Below are positions 14,978 to 15,554 of a DNA stretch of 15,554 nt, piece after piece (the first letter of the stretch is position 1; each line of letters opens with the position of its first letter). The position numbers and the translations under genes are program-made. Below the pieces are notes generated by a model that saw only the letters and a list, made by a program, of their open reading frames with translations, was not told the DNA's origin and made no database searches. Source of the stretch: Oscillospiraceae bacterium (GTDB lineage Bacteria; Bacillota; Clostridia; Oscillospirales; Oscillospiraceae); NCBI GenBank assembly GCA_017420125.1, contig JAFOJR010000205.1, positions 1 to 15,554 of the forward strand, in the 5' to 3' direction.

Positions 14978-15508
14978 TTATCTGAAATATTCCACTGCCA
15001 TTGCAAAAAAGTCCTTCACGCTTTTGGACGCGCCAGTATCTTCTTTGCTTTGAATCACCTGCGCATTGTCCGGCTCAGACATATCCACATAAATAATCTG
15101 ATCCGCCCGCGGCTTTGCCATCGCACCGGACTCCGCAAAAGACGATTCAATCGCATTCAGGTCAAATGTTCGTTCATACTTGGCCTGCAGAACCTCCTCC
15201 TGCGCCTGCAAATCGGTTAATTCACTTTTCAGGTGCGCGACACGATCCGAAACTGTTGTCAGCTTTGCATAGCTCATCAGCAAAACCACGGCAAACGCAC
15301 CTGCCGCAAAAAAGCCTGCGATAGCCATCGGCGAAATCTTCTGCTGCTTCCGCACGCGCAGCTGCGTCATGGCGCGCGCTTTCGTTTTTGTCCGTGTGCG
15401 CGGACGGGTGAGAGGCACCGGCTGCCGTGTACGTTCTTTCACAACGGCTTCCTGCCCATAAAACAGGTCGTATGCGGTATTTCCTCGATAGAGCTCTTTC
15501 CGTGCCAT
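14978..15508 (-). CDS. ftsL: FtsL-like septum formation protein
   Basis: A bitopic membrane protein expected to join FtsQ/DivIB and FtsB/DivIC in the complex that activates FtsW and its PBP. In 176 residues: a long, very basic cytosolic N-terminus (about 1-58, rich in Arg, Lys and Thr), one membrane helix (about 61-79), a coiled-coil stretch (about 83-115), then FDLNAIESSFAESGAMAKPR (115-134) and DQIIYVDMS. The pattern of coiled coil followed by a short AxxxGMxxP-like motif and a beta strand is the usual FtsL/DivIC ending. Sequence identity in this family is low, so the call leans on position, first before the PBP gene, and on architecture. GGGAGGG lies about 8 nt before the ATG. The tail after 145 is longer than in most FtsL proteins. 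Confidence 0.75.
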   Translation of the reverse strand: MARKELYRGNTAYDLFYGQEAVVKERTRQPVPLTRPRTRTKTKARAMTQLRVRKQQKISPMAIAGFFAAGAFAVVLLMSYAKLTTVSDRVAHLKSELTDLQAQEEVLQAKYERTFDLNAIESSFAESGAMAKPRADQIIYVDMSEPDNAQVIQSKEDTGASKSVKDFFAMAVEYFR

Positions 15509-15529
15509 CTGTTTTCCCTCCCCTCCGCT

Positions 15530-15552
15530 GCCGGGCGTGCCCCGGCTTTTTT
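15530..15552 (+). terminator. Hairpin plus T6 on the plus strand at the right edge
   Basis: GCCGGG and CCCGGC form a 6-bp all-strong stem around the loop CGTGC, followed by TTTTTT on the plus strand. It sits just upstream of the ftsL-like gene, antisense to the operon. On the minus strand the T6 becomes A6 before the stem, so it would stop plus-strand (antisense) transcripts rather than operon mRNA. The window ends here, so what lies beyond is unknown. Confidence 0.45.
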
Positions 15553-15554
15553 CA

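Noticed and set aside
1..15554. Mobile elements, CRISPR arrays, tRNA or rRNA genes
   Set aside because: No transposase, integrase, regularly spaced repeats, cloverleaf or rRNA-like sequence was seen on either strand.

Overview
The window is a stretch of chromosome from a low-GC-lineage Gram-positive bacterium, most likely a Clostridia (Oscillospirales/Eubacteriales-type) gut anaerobe. The grounds are the division and cell-wall (dcw) gene set, a FtsI/SpoVD-type PBP with two PASTA domains, a DivIB-type FtsQ, a MurE with the DNPR meso-diaminopimelate motif, strong AGGAGG-like ribosome binding sites, and moderately GC-rich codon use. This placement rests on gene order and protein character only; no database search was possible.

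Left part (about 1-2765, plus strand): the tail of an unidentified gene (possibly frameshifted), a small HMA-fold metal-binding protein, and a GufA/ZupT-type ZIP metal transporter joined to it by an ATGA stop/start overlap. Two class I SAM-dependent methyltransferases follow, the first with two N-terminal membrane helices. An intrinsic terminator (2861-2889) closes this block.

Right part (about 2893-15508, minus strand): reading in the direction of transcription, the order is ftsL-like, FtsI/SpoVD-type PBP, murE, mraY, ftsW, murG, murA, ftsQ/divIB, ftsZ, then a CorA-type Mg/Co transporter. Together these genes make and flip lipid-linked peptidoglycan precursor (murA, murE, mraY, murG), polymerise and cross-link it at the septum (FtsW with the PBP) and build the division ring (FtsL, FtsQ, FtsZ). 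murF, murD, murC, murB and ftsA, often found in this cluster in relatives, are not present in this stretch.

The operon is looser than usual. Several junctions have 90-260 nt spacers with clear structure. The best are a terminator-like hairpin between ftsL and the PBP gene (attenuator candidate), a perfect 9-bp stem between murE and mraY, and a near-consensus sigma-A promoter (TTGACC, 17 nt, TAAAAT) in front of ftsZ. I see no mobile element, CRISPR array, rRNA or tRNA. Most of the content is conserved core machinery; the interesting signals are in spacers and protein tails rather than in a new gene system.
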